From assembly GCF_024006985.1 (NCBI RefSeq), contig NZ_JAMXIB010000006.1, positions 179,237 through 243,236 on the forward strand: a stretch of 64,000 bases of DNA, given 5' to 3'. The translations under genes were made by a program, and so were the position numbers. Origin of the DNA: Robiginitalea marina (lineage in GTDB: Bacteria > Bacteroidota > Bacteroidia > Flavobacteriales > Flavobacteriaceae). Below, one piece after another: positions 1-8,334 of this stretch. Numbering within the stretch: the first letter of the stretch is position 1; each line of letters begins with the position of its first letter. The notes beneath the pieces were generated by a model. The model saw only the letters and a program-made list of their open reading frames with translations. It was not told where the DNA came from and did not search any database.

Positions 1-102
1 GGGAGCAAAAAGATAGAGGTCCTCAGCTGTGCGGATTTATTCGCCGACGTGATGCACCGGGTGCACCACAACACCTCCATCGCCTCCAAATTTATTTTAT
101 AA
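1..102 (+). CDS. prs: Ribose-phosphate pyrophosphokinase, C-terminal end (partial)
   Basis: The window opens inside a reading frame that runs to a TAA at 100-102. The 33 residues left include the stretch KIEVLSCADLFADVMHRVHH and end in SKFIL, which is how flavobacterial PRPP synthetases end. The enzyme makes PRPP from ribose-5-phosphate and ATP in the cytoplasm for nucleotide, His and Trp synthesis. rplY starts 24 bases later on the same strand; prs followed by rplY and pth is a common bacterial order. The 5' part lies outside the window, so identity rests on a short tail. Confidence 0.8.
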   Translation, partial: GSKKIEVLSCADLFADVMHRVHHNTSIASKFIL

Positions 103-126
103 GTATTTATTAATTCAAACCAGATA

Positions 127-774
127 ATGAAATCAATTACAATCAAAGGATCCCAAAGAGAAAGCGTGGGCAAGAAATCGAGTAAAGCCCTACGTAATGC
201 TGGAAAGGTCCCTTGCGTAGTATACGGGGGGGAAACACCATTGCACTTTTCAGCAGAAGAACTGTCATTCAAAGACCTGGTGTATACGCCCAATGCGCAT
301 ACCGTGGTCATTGAACTCGACAACGGCACCCGCGTAAACGCCGTAATGCAGGACATACAGTTCCACCCGGTAACTGACAGCATCCTGCACGTGGATTTCT
401 ATCAACTCTTCGAAGACAAACCGGTAACCCTGAACATCCCGGTGCGCCTGGTGGGAAATTCCCCGGGGGTACGCAACGGGGGGCGCCTGCTGTTCCGCTA
501 CCGCAAGCTGCTGATCAAGGCCCTTCCGTCCAATCTGCCTGATTTCTTCAATGTGGACATCTCCAAACTCAAGATTGGGGACCTCATTACTGTAGAATCC
601 CTGAAAAGCGACGATTTCACCATCCTCCACCCCGACAGCACCGTTGTGGTACAGGTGAAAATGGCCCGTACTGCGGTTATGGTGGCCGACGATGATGAAG
701 AAGAAACCGAAGGGGAAGAGGCCGGGGTTGAGGCCCAGGCTGCTGAGGCTCCTGCTGGGGAAGCCGCCGAATAA
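127..774 (+). CDS. rplY: 50S ribosomal protein L25/general stress protein Ctc
   Basis: A 215-residue protein of the long L25 (TL5/Ctc) type. Residues 1-95 form the 5S-rRNA-binding L25 domain, starting with [20 protein letters not shown], and about 100-185 form the TL5-like C-terminal beta domain ([17 protein letters not shown]). The tail from about 190 is acidic and Ala/Glu-rich ([11 protein letters not shown]), as in other Bacteroidota L25 proteins. It binds 5S rRNA in the large subunit. It lies just after prs and ahead of a strong terminator, so it probably ends that transcription unit. Confidence 0.95.
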   Translation: MKSITIKGSQRESVGKKSSKALRNAGKVPCVVYGGETPLHFSAEELSFKDLVYTPNAHTVVIELDNGTRVNAVMQDIQFHPVTDSILHVDFYQLFEDKPVTLNIPVRLVGNSPGVRNGGRLLFRYRKLLIKALPSNLPDFFNVDISKLKIGDLITVESLKSDDFTILHPDSTVVVQVKMARTAVMVADDDEEETEGEEAGVEAQAAEAPAGEAAE

Positions 775-797
775 GGCAGATCCCTTTCCTTTAAAAG

Positions 798-832
798 CAT
801 CCCTCCCGGTTTCCGGTGGGGATGTTTTTTTT
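798..832 (+). terminator. Rho-independent terminator after rplY
   Basis: CATCCCTCCCGG pairs with CCGGTGGGGATG (two internal mismatches) around a TTT loop, and eight T follow at once (825-832). It lies 24 bases after the rplY stop. Confidence 0.9.
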
Positions 833-918
833 ATCTTCAACCAAACTGAATTCCATTGAACCGTTGGTTGTCGCGGTGGTTCCTTCCGGGACCCACACTT
901 TTGAAAGAAGATGAGGCC

Positions 919-1485
919 ATGAAAAAATACCTTATCGCCGGCCTTGGCAATATCGGGGAAGAATACCGGCACACCCGCCACAACATCGGGTTCCAGGTCC
1001 TGGACCTGCTGGCCGGGGAGGCCGGGTTCTCCTTTGAACCCGACCGCCTTGGCGAAGTTGGGCAGTTCCGGCTAAAAGGGCGTTCCGTCCTGTGCCTGAA
1101 GCCGGCAACGTATATGAACCGCAGCGGGAAAGCCGTAAAGTACTGGCTGGATAAGGAAAAGATCCCCCTCGAACATTTGCTTGTGGTCACCGATGACCTG
1201 AACCTCCCCTTCGGGACCCTGCGCCTGAAAACACGGGGCAGCGATGGCGGGCACAATGGGCTTAGGGACATCCAGCAGGTGCTTGGAACCACTGAATATT
1301 CCCGGTTTCGCTTTGGGATCGGGGCAGAGTACCAAAAGGGCCAGCAGGTCGACTACGTACTGGGAAACTGGAACGAAACCGAACAGGAAACCCTCCCGGA
1401 AAGGCTCCGGCGGAGCTGTGAGCTCATCCGGTCCTTCGTCCTGGCGGGCCCGGGCCTGACCATGAATACCTTCAACGGCACCTGA
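919..1485 (+). CDS. pth: Aminoacyl-tRNA hydrolase (peptidyl-tRNA hydrolase)
   Basis: A 188-residue Pth-family protein that releases tRNA from stalled peptidyl-tRNA in the cytoplasm. The ATG at 919 gives the standard start MKKYLIAGLGNIGEEY; an upstream in-frame ATG at 856 would add 21 residues unlike the family and would begin right after the rplY terminator. Family marks are N11 in GNIG, catalytic His21 in RHTRHNIGF, the Asp of TDDLNLPFG and the loop SDGGHNGLRDI. The TGA stop abuts the stop of the converging lipoprotein gene, with no base between (TGATCA). Confidence 0.95.
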   Translation: MKKYLIAGLGNIGEEYRHTRHNIGFQVLDLLAGEAGFSFEPDRLGEVGQFRLKGRSVLCLKPATYMNRSGKAVKYWLDKEKIPLEHLLVVTDDLNLPFGTLRLKTRGSDGGHNGLRDIQQVLGTTEYSRFRFGIGAEYQKGQQVDYVLGNWNETEQETLPERLRRSCELIRSFVLAGPGLTMNTFNGT

Positions 1486-2169
1486 TCAGAGAACGCGGAA
1501 GGAGTACAATCCCGACAGGGAAGTATTTCCCTGGGCATCCCGGGAAAGGACCTGCCAGTAATACACCCCGCCTGGGGTTACCGGAACCCGGAACTGGCTG
1601 ACCGGATAGCTCAGGGTGGTTAGAAGGCTCAGGGCGGAAGGGTCCTCGCCCAGATAGACCTCGCTTTCCAGCAGGTCATTGTCGACATCGGCAGCCTCCC
1701 ACCGCAACAAGATCTGCCCGCCGCTGTCGGGTAGTACGGAAGCCCCCGAGGCCGGTTCCAGTACCCGTGCCGGGAAGGGCGGATAGAATTGGGAAGCGCC
1801 CGCATTGAAAAACTGCCAGACCGGGCCAGGGGTTTCTTTCCCGCTTTCCTGGTTGATCGCCGTCACCTGCCAGGAATAGGGCGTCCCTTTCTGCAAGACG
1901 ACCGCAAGACTGAGTCCGGAGGTCACCTGCCGCTGGGTGTTGGAAGTCCCCAGGTGGGTTACCACCAGTTCATAGCGATCGGCATTCGAGGCGGCCAGCC
2001 ACCTGAAGGTTACCTCGCTGGTGGTTACGCCAAGGGAAACCCCGGTAATGCAAAGGGAATTGTTCCCGGGGAAGACCGGGCTCACCGGACCCGGGGCTGC
2101 CGGCGGGTCATCCTTCCCGCACCCCCACAAAAGGGCCACACACAGGCCGATGTACAGGATATTTCTCAT
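1486..2169 (-). CDS. Secreted lipoprotein with two fibronectin-III-like domains
   Basis: 227 residues. The N-terminus has a lipoprotein signal with lipobox LLWGC and Cys17, followed by GKDDPP. Two Fn3-like beta sandwiches follow (about 40-125 and 130-227), each with a YSWQV/YYWQV strand typical of bacterial Fn3 domains. The start codon overlaps the stop of the upstream protease gene as ATGA (2166-2169), so the two are probably translationally coupled. Likely an outer-membrane lipoprotein that accompanies the secreted protease; the role is inferred from the overlap only. No enzyme motif is seen. Confidence 0.75.
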   Translation of the reverse strand: MRNILYIGLCVALLWGCGKDDPPAAPGPVSPVFPGNNSLCITGVSLGVTTSEVTFRWLAASNADRYELVVTHLGTSNTQRQVTSGLSLAVVLQKGTPYSWQVTAINQESGKETPGPVWQFFNAGASQFYPPFPARVLEPASGASVLPDSGGQILLRWEAADVDNDLLESEVYLGEDPSALSLLTTLSYPVSQFRVPVTPGGVYYWQVLSRDAQGNTSLSGLYSFRVL

Positions 2170-5100
2170 TCGCGGTAGACTTTATAGGTGGTTTCCCGGC
2201 CCTTTTGGGTAACCTGCAACAGGTACAGGCCCGTTGGCAAGGCGCCGGGTTCCAGGCGCACCCTGCCCCCTGAGTCGGGCAGGCGCCTGCCTTTCCAGAC
2301 CAGTGACCCGGCGGCATTGAAAACCGCAATATCCACAGGGCCGTCGGGCCTGGGGACAATGAGCTCCAGGGCCTCCGCAAACGGGTTTGGGGAGACCAGG
2401 GGCTGTTCGGCCCGAAGGAATTCCGCCTCAAAAGATCCCCTGCAGGCAGGGATACTTTCCACCCGGAGCCGGTTGAACCCCTTTTCCAGTTCCAGGGTAA
2501 ACGCCGGCCCCTTCACTGTACGGGAGCGGCCGTTGAGGGTTATTTCATACAATTCCGCCCCGTCGAGCAGCAGCTCCACCGAGTTGTAGTCCGGGGCAGT
2601 AAAGGCCTGCACGCTCAACGGATCAGGGCTGCCGATGACTACCTGGAAACACTGGGGCTCATACGCGTTGGCCCCGTCGCTGCCCCCGAGGCACACCTGG
2701 TAGGTTCCCGGGCGCAGGCCCTCAAGGTCGTAGGTGGTGGTAAAGCCCTCCAACAGGTTGGTGCCGTTGCCCGTTACCCCGATACTATAGTCAAAGGGCT
2801 GTGAAGCGGTTACCCCTATAGAACCATCGCCCGCCCCGATACAGCTTTCCGTCGATACAAGGATTTCAAACCGGTCCGATGGGAAACGCCGCACCTCACA
2901 GCCGTTGGCGTCGACCTCAGCCCCGGGGGGCGTGCCCGGGCACAGGTCATCCCCGTCATCGAAAACCCCATCGCCATCCTCGTCGGGCCTGAAGGCACCC
3001 TCCACGCATAACTCAAGGGAAAAGCCCAGGAGTTGTCCGCCGTCGTTGTCGGCCCCGTCTTCGATGGTGAGGACCCACTCCCCAAAACTGGATTCCCCCA
3101 CAAAGGAGTTAAGGGAACCTGAAGGCCTGACGGTCCCGGATATGGCCGGATTGTTGGCACATACGAAAGGGGGTGCCTCTGAGTCGAAGGTGGCATTGAT
3201 ATCGTTAGCCTCCCCACAGGCATTCGAGACAAGGGTCACGCGGGTCCCCTGGGGGGAGGTCAGGCTGATAACGAGGTCGGCCAGGTAGCTGTGCGTGAGT
3301 TCGAGGTTCACTTTCACCCCTAACAGAAGCCTGTTGTCGGGGATGGTCAGGGAGGCGGTCACCGTTGGGGTGCCTGTGGCCGGGATCGGCACGGGAAGGC
3401 CTGAGGCGGTGAGCGTTTTGCAATCGGACTGTAACGTGCTGAAGCTGAAAGGAGTGCCGAACACCCCTTCCCCACAGGCGTTCAGGGGCCTGATCCTCCA
3501 GAAATACAAGGTATTTTCCTGCAACCGTCCCGGCTCATAACTCGTAGTGTAAATGCGCTGGCTGGCGATCGGGCTGGCGAAAGTAGGCTCTGTTGCCAAT
3601 TCCAGGTCATAGGCGGTATACTCTGCTGCCCCTTCCCATTGAAGCTGGGGAAAAAGCCCCACTTCCGCAGCCGTATCTGCCGGGGAAAGCAGCGTTGCCG
3701 GCCGGAAGGCCCCGCTGGCCAGGCGCACTTCCAAAGGGACCGAAACAGCCGTAACCCCGTCGGACCCGTTAACTTCGAACGAGTAGGTGCCCGCCGGCAC
3801 CAAATCGGTATTGCTCAGGGTGAGGCGCAACCGGGTGTCATCGACCTGCACGGTATCTACGGAAAAAGATGCCTGCAAGCCTTCCGGAAGGCCGGTAACC
3901 CCGAGGACCACGGGCTCCTCAAAGCCCCCGAAGGTCTGGTAGGTAAAGTCGAAGACGGCATCTGAAGGCTGGCAGGCCTGGGCCTGCAGCGCATCGAAAT
4001 ACAGGAGGAATGGCCGTTCGGCGATTTCGAAATCCACACTATTCAGCGCAAAGAAAATGTTATCCGCTGCCCGGACCACAAACCGCCCGGAGGGGGTGGG
4101 CACCCTGGGGATTTGCACTCGGGCCGATCCGGTATTCGGAAGGTTGGAAGCGATCTTCAGGGGGAAGCTCAGCCCCCCGTCAGCGGACAGGTAGAGGTCC
4201 ACCAGTTGGGCATTGATGGGGGCGCCACCGGTGCCGGCCACGTCCCAGGAGACCTCCTGTACGCTCCCCATGTCGAATGTTTCTGCCTGCGACTGGGAGA
4301 GCACCCGGAACGGGCCCGCATCTTCCCTGACGGTTACGGTTGACTCTTCAGATGTGACCTGCCCGCCGCCGGGGGCGTTGTCGCGGACCGTCAGGGCAAA
4401 ATTCAGCTCCCTCCCGATCGTGGCCACGGTTTCCCAGGCTGTTCCCGGCAGGGGGTCGGTCTGGGTGAGGTTGCCCGAGGCCACCCGGCTGAGCAGGGGG
4501 AAGAACCTCCGGGGCTCCCCGGTGGGCCTGCGCGAGCGAAAATTGGCACCGGCCGGATTCTCCGGGCCGAAGGACTCACGGGTCACCACGCCGTCATCGA
4601 TCTGCTCCCAGGCATAGGTGAGGACGTCTGTCGGGTCTGCATCCGTGGCTGCCCCTTCCAGGACGAAAGCTGTCCCCTTGGGAATCACAAAATCGGGGAC
4701 CGGGGTGATCTCCGGCGGGGTATTCGCCAGGGGGGTCAGGGCCGCACAACTGGTGCCCGATACGTACTGGCTGATCTGCAGGATGCTGTAATAATGGAAA
4801 TAATCGTCGCCCACCGATTGCACATCGTCGTTCTGGGTGATCCCGGCGTAGCCCATGATGGTAGACCCGCTGCCGGGCTCGGCCTGCACCCCGGTACCTT
4901 CCGACTGGAAGGACCAGGTATGGTTGGCCCCCAGCTGGTGGCCCATTTCATGGGCAACAAAGTCGAGGTCGAACCGGTCGCCCTCAGGGATCACATTCCG
5001 GGCAAAGGCGCTTCCCTTTCGGCCATCGATACAGACCGAACCGATAAACCCCGCGTTTCCGGAATCACCTCCCTGGTCGAAGAGGTGGCCGAGATCATAA

Positions 5101-5954
5101 TCCGGGGCCCCGATGAGGGAGTCCAGCGTGGCCTGCACCTCGCTGTTGGGGCTGGATTCAAAAGGGTCTGTTTCCGGGTCCGTAAAAATGACCTGGTCGT
5201 TTTCGGGGACGAGTTCCAGGGTGATGGCAAGGTCCCTCTCAAAGACCTCGTTGACCCGGGTGAGGGTGGCATTGATGGCGGCCAGGGCATCGGGGACTGT
5301 ACCCCCGTGGTATTGGGTGTACTCTCCGCTGGCAGCAATGGCCACCCGGTAGCGCCTCAGCTGCTGGTCGTCCACCAGTTGCGCCGCGGTGGCCGGGGGG
5401 AGGTCCTTGCCGGTTTCTGAGGGCGTTTTGCACTTCCATCCCTGGTCGGTGGGTTGGAGGGCTGACCGGGCGAACAGGAGGTATGTGCCCGGCCGGTCCG
5501 GGTCCTTTTCCAAATACAGGGTCTGGTTTTCGTAAGGGTCCGTTACGGTGGCCTGCAACCCCTTGTGCGACAAGCTGAACCGAATCCGTGCCGGGTTGCC
5601 CTCCATCCCGTACCCGATAAAGGAACGGATGCCCGGGTACCGCCGCTGCAGCTCAGGGGCCATCACAGGGTTTTCCCGCACCCGATAGTTCCTGAGCCTT
5701 CCTGAGGCATCGGGGAAAGAGAGGGTTATCTCCCCCTGCCCCCCGGGGGCGAGGGCTTCGAGTTGTTTGCGAAAAGGTGCTTCACTCAGCACGAAAGCCT
5801 GGGCAGAACCAGGCTTGAGGACACGACCGGAAAGGGTGGGACGGGCCTGCACCTGGGCGCCGTTTTCCCAATAGATACCAGGCTGTTGGGCGCTTAAAGA
5901 TAAACAGGCAAAAAGTAGGGGAATTGAGAGAACAAGACGTAACTTTGTCTTCAT
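2166..5954 (-). CDS. T9SS-secreted reprolysin-type (M12B-like) zinc metalloprotease
   Basis: 1262 residues from the ATG at 5954, which gives a clear signal peptide (KLRLVLSIPLLFACLSLSAQ); the open frame runs further upstream over ribF and that part is not real. A propeptide-like region (25-200) precedes the protease, with zinc motif HEMGHQLGANH (H335, E336, H339, H345) and a Met-turn near STIMGY (M367). Ig/Fn3-like domains fill about 400-840. A P/Homo-B domain is at about 845-985, a Ca-binding thrombospondin-3-like stretch (DEDGDGVFDD) follows, and a type A T9SS sorting domain begins at about 1185 (VSPNPFAEALEL). It is expected to be exported and surface-anchored or released. The substrate is unknown. 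It is divergent from ribF. Confidence 0.9.
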   Translation of the reverse strand: MKTKLRLVLSIPLLFACLSLSAQQPGIYWENGAQVQARPTLSGRVLKPGSAQAFVLSEAPFRKQLEALAPGGQGEITLSFPDASGRLRNYRVRENPVMAPELQRRYPGIRSFIGYGMEGNPARIRFSLSHKGLQATVTDPYENQTLYLEKDPDRPGTYLLFARSALQPTDQGWKCKTPSETGKDLPPATAAQLVDDQQLRRYRVAIAASGEYTQYHGGTVPDALAAINATLTRVNEVFERDLAITLELVPENDQVIFTDPETDPFESSPNSEVQATLDSLIGAPDYDLGHLFDQGGDSGNAGFIGSVCIDGRKGSAFARNVIPEGDRFDLDFVAHEMGHQLGANHTWSFQSEGTGVQAEPGSGSTIMGYAGITQNDDVQSVGDDYFHYYSILQISQYVSGTSCAALTPLANTPPEITPVPDFVIPKGTAFVLEGAATDADPTDVLTYAWEQIDDGVVTRESFGPENPAGANFRSRRPTGEPRRFFPLLSRVASGNLTQTDPLPGTAWETVATIGRELNFALTVRDNAPGGGQVTSEESTVTVREDAGPFRVLSQSQAETFDMGSVQEVSWDVAGTGGAPINAQLVDLYLSADGGLSFPLKIASNLPNTGSARVQIPRVPTPSGRFVVRAADNIFFALNSVDFEIAERPFLLYFDALQAQACQPSDAVFDFTYQTFGGFEEPVVLGVTGLPEGLQASFSVDTVQVDDTRLRLTLSNTDLVPAGTYSFEVNGSDGVTAVSVPLEVRLASGAFRPATLLSPADTAAEVGLFPQLQWEGAAEYTAYDLELATEPTFASPIASQRIYTTSYEPGRLQENTLYFWRIRPLNACGEGVFGTPFSFSTLQSDCKTLTASGLPVPIPATGTPTVTASLTIPDNRLLLGVKVNLELTHSYLADLVISLTSPQGTRVTLVSNACGEANDINATFDSEAPPFVCANNPAISGTVRPSGSLNSFVGESSFGEWVLTIEDGADNDGGQLLGFSLELCVEGAFRPDEDGDGVFDDGDDLCPGTPPGAEVDANGCEVRRFPSDRFEILVSTESCIGAGDGSIGVTASQPFDYSIGVTGNGTNLLEGFTTTYDLEGLRPGTYQVCLGGSDGANAYEPQCFQVVIGSPDPLSVQAFTAPDYNSVELLLDGAELYEITLNGRSRTVKGPAFTLELEKGFNRLRVESIPACRGSFEAEFLRAEQPLVSPNPFAEALELIVPRPDGPVDIAVFNAAGSLVWKGRRLPDSGGRVRLEPGALPTGLYLLQVTQKGRETTYKVYRE

Positions 5955-6002
5955 CAACCGGCATTTGCTGCACAAAATACGCCTTTTTATTATTTTGTAT
6001 AC

Positions 6003-6935
6003 GTGATCACCGTTCAAGGCCTTACCAACTACGACAACCCGCAACCCAGCATCGTCACCATAGGAACATTTGATGGGGTACACATCGGGCACCGCAGGAT
6101 CCTGGAACGGCTCATGGAAGAAGGACAAAGGCTCCACCTGCAGGCGACCCTGCTCACCTTTTTTCCCCACCCCAGGATGGTCCTGCAGAAAGACCGGCAG
6201 ATTAGCCTGCTGAATACCATAGAAGAAAAATCGGATATCCTCGGCCAGCTCGGCCTCGATTGCCTGGTCGTACATCCGTTCACCAAAAACTTCTCCCGCC
6301 TTACCGCCACGGAATTTGTACGCGACATCCTGGTCGGCAGGCTGAAGGCCAAAAAGGTGATCATCGGCTACGACCATCGGTTCGGGAGGAACCGCAATGC
6401 AAGCATTGAAGATTTAAGGAGTTTCGGGAACCTCCTCGGGTTTGAGGTGGAGGAAATCCCGGCCCAGGAGATCGACGAAGTCTCGGTAAGCTCCACCAAG
6501 ATCCGCGCTGCCCTGGAAGCGGGGGACCTGGAGACGGCCAATGCCTACCTGGGCTATGCCTACATGCTCTCCGGGACCGTAGAACGGGGAAAAGGCCTCG
6601 GCCGCGACCTGGGCTTCCCCACGGCCAACCTGAAGATCGGGGCAGTGTACAAACTCATCCCTGCAGGAGGGGTATACCTGATCCGCAGTGACCTTGGGGG
6701 ACGGGAGGTTTACGGGATGATGAATATCGGTACCAACCCCACGGTGGACGGGAGCCGCCAACACATCGAAGTCCATTTTTTCGATTACCAGGGCGACCTC
6801 TACGGCGCTTCCCTGAAGGTGCATTTGCTCAGCCGCCTCCGCGATGAACAAAAATTCGCTTCCCTGGAGGCGCTGAAAACCCAACTGGTACGAGACCAGG
6901 CCAGGGCGCGTGAACTCATCGGAAAACAGCCATGA
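6003..6935 (+). CDS. ribF: Bifunctional riboflavin kinase/FAD synthetase
   Basis: 310 residues, GTG start. It phosphorylates riboflavin to FMN and adenylates FMN to FAD in the cytoplasm. The N-terminal nucleotidyltransferase carries TIGTFDGVHIGH (19-30) and the GYDHRFGRNR loop (122-131). The C-terminal kinase carries GKGLGRDLGFPTANL (196-210). The start gives the usual N-terminus (VITVQGL) and no better ATG lies before the GTFDGVH motif. It overlaps the next gene by 4 bases (ATGA), so the two are one unit. Confidence 0.95.
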   Translation: MITVQGLTNYDNPQPSIVTIGTFDGVHIGHRRILERLMEEGQRLHLQATLLTFFPHPRMVLQKDRQISLLNTIEEKSDILGQLGLDCLVVHPFTKNFSRLTATEFVRDILVGRLKAKKVIIGYDHRFGRNRNASIEDLRSFGNLLGFEVEEIPAQEIDEVSVSSTKIRAALEAGDLETANAYLGYAYMLSGTVERGKGLGRDLGFPTANLKIGAVYKLIPAGGVYLIRSDLGGREVYGMMNIGTNPTVDGSRQHIEVHFFDYQGDLYGASLKVHLLSRLRDEQKFASLEALKTQLVRDQARARELIGKQP

Positions 6936-8275
6936 CCCGCCTGCTTTTTTCGCGCATCGACAACACCCCGCTCATCCTTTTCCGTGTTTTTTTTGGCCTC
7001 CTGATCAGCCTGGAGTGTTTTGGGGCGCTGGCTACCGGGTGGGTGAGGACCAACCTGGCAGAACCCGAATACACCTTTCCCTTTATCGGTTTTGAATGGC
7101 TGCAAGCCCTGGCCGGGCCCGGGATGTACCTCTACTTTTTCCTGATGGGCAGCCTGGGGATCGCGGTCACCCTGGGGTATAGGTACCGCCTGAGCATGGC
7201 TGCATTCACCCTGCTTTGGACCGGGGCCTACCTGATGCAGAAAACCTCCTACAACAACCACTACTACCTGCTGGTCCTGGTAAGCGCACTGATGTGTTTC
7301 TTCCCGGCCCACCGCGATTTCAGCCTCGACAGCCGGAGGAACCCGGCCTTGCGGGAACACCACATGTACGCCCTGGTGAAATGGATCGTCGTAGGGCAGT
7401 TGTTGGTGGTCTACACCTATGCCGCCATCGCCAAGCTGTATGGCGACTGGTTCGATTTCAGCGTGATTGCCCGGCTCCTGGAACCGAAAAAGGGGTATAT
7501 CCTGATCGGGCCGCTGCTCCAGGACCACACCATCCACCAGGCCATCGGGTTTTTCGGGATCGCCTTCGATTTCCTGATTATCCCCCTGTTGCTTTTCAAA
7601 CCCACCCGAAAAGCAGCCTTTGCAGCCTCCCTGTTTTTCCATGGTTTTAATTCGGTGGTCTTCCAAATCGGCATCTTCCCCTTCCTCTCCCTGGCCTTTA
7701 CCGTCTTTTTCTTCGAGGCGGAAACCCTGCGCAGGATCTTTTTCCGCAGGAAAACAAACCCTGTTCCCCCACCCTTCAAAAAACCGCGCTGGGCCCGGGC
7801 GGCCACCCTGGTCCTCGGCCTCTATTTTATCGTGCAGGTGGTCCTGCCGGTCAGGCACCACTTCATTGAAGGGGACGTACTCTGGACCGAAGAAGGGCAC
7901 CGGCTGAGCTGGCGCATGATGCTGCGCGTGCGCAGCGGCAACCTCCGGTTCAGGGTCGTGGACCGGGAAACAGGCCAATCCTGGCAGGTTTCCCCCGGGG
8001 AATGGGTAACCCCCAAGCAAGCCCGGAAAGTGGGGGCTTACCCCGATTTCGCCTGGCAATTCGCCCAAATCCTCAAAAAACAATACGCCCGGAAGGGCCA
8101 ACAGGTGGCCGTTTATGCCCGGGGCCAGGTACAGGTGAACGGCCATGCCCCGGCCCCCCTTATCGACCCGGAAACCGACCTGGCTTCTGAACCCTGGGAC
8201 CCCTGGAGGCACCACCCCTGGATCCTCCCCCCGCCACCCTGGCTGCAGGCTGACACCCCGGGGGCCGGGGAATAA
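6932..8275 (+). CDS. HTTM-domain membrane protein, vitamin-K-dependent gamma-carboxylase-like
   Basis: 447 residues with about seven hydrophobic segments in the first 320 and a soluble C-terminal part. It resembles the bacterial homologues of gamma-glutamyl carboxylase. The stretch QKTSYNNHYYL (103-113) matches the human segment that holds the catalytic Lys218, putting the equivalent at K104, and FFHGFNSVVFQIGIFPF (235-251) matches a second conserved family stretch. Vitamin-K carboxylases oxidise reduced quinone and deprotonate Glu; in bacteria the true activity is unclear. The ATG overlaps the ribF stop (6932-6935), so it is co-translated with the FMN/FAD-forming enzyme. Assignment to the superfamily is firm; the reaction is not. 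Confidence 0.8.
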   Translation: MTRLLFSRIDNTPLILFRVFFGLLISLECFGALATGWVRTNLAEPEYTFPFIGFEWLQALAGPGMYLYFFLMGSLGIAVTLGYRYRLSMAAFTLLWTGAYLMQKTSYNNHYYLLVLVSALMCFFPAHRDFSLDSRRNPALREHHMYALVKWIVVGQLLVVYTYAAIAKLYGDWFDFSVIARLLEPKKGYILIGPLLQDHTIHQAIGFFGIAFDFLIIPLLLFKPTRKAAFAASLFFHGFNSVVFQIGIFPFLSLAFTVFFFEAETLRRIFFRRKTNPVPPPFKKPRWARAATLVLGLYFIVQVVLPVRHHFIEGDVLWTEEGHRLSWRMMLRVRSGNLRFRVVDRETGQSWQVSPGEWVTPKQARKVGAYPDFAWQFAQILKKQYARKGQQVAVYARGQVQVNGHAPAPLIDPETDLASEPWDPWRHHPWILPPPPWLQADTPGAGE

Positions 8276-8304
8276 TCCTCCTTTAACAATTGCCGATTTG
8301 TCGC

Positions 8305-8312
8305 TACCTTTG
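8305..8312 (+). promoter_or_regulatory. Bacteroidota -7 promoter box (TACCTTTG) for serS
   Basis: An exact TAnnTTTG match 22 bases before the serS ATG. TTTA at 8282-8285 lies 19 bases upstream and could serve as a -33 element. Confidence 0.7.
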
Positions 8313-8334
8313 GCGGCGAAACCCGTAGAAGACC

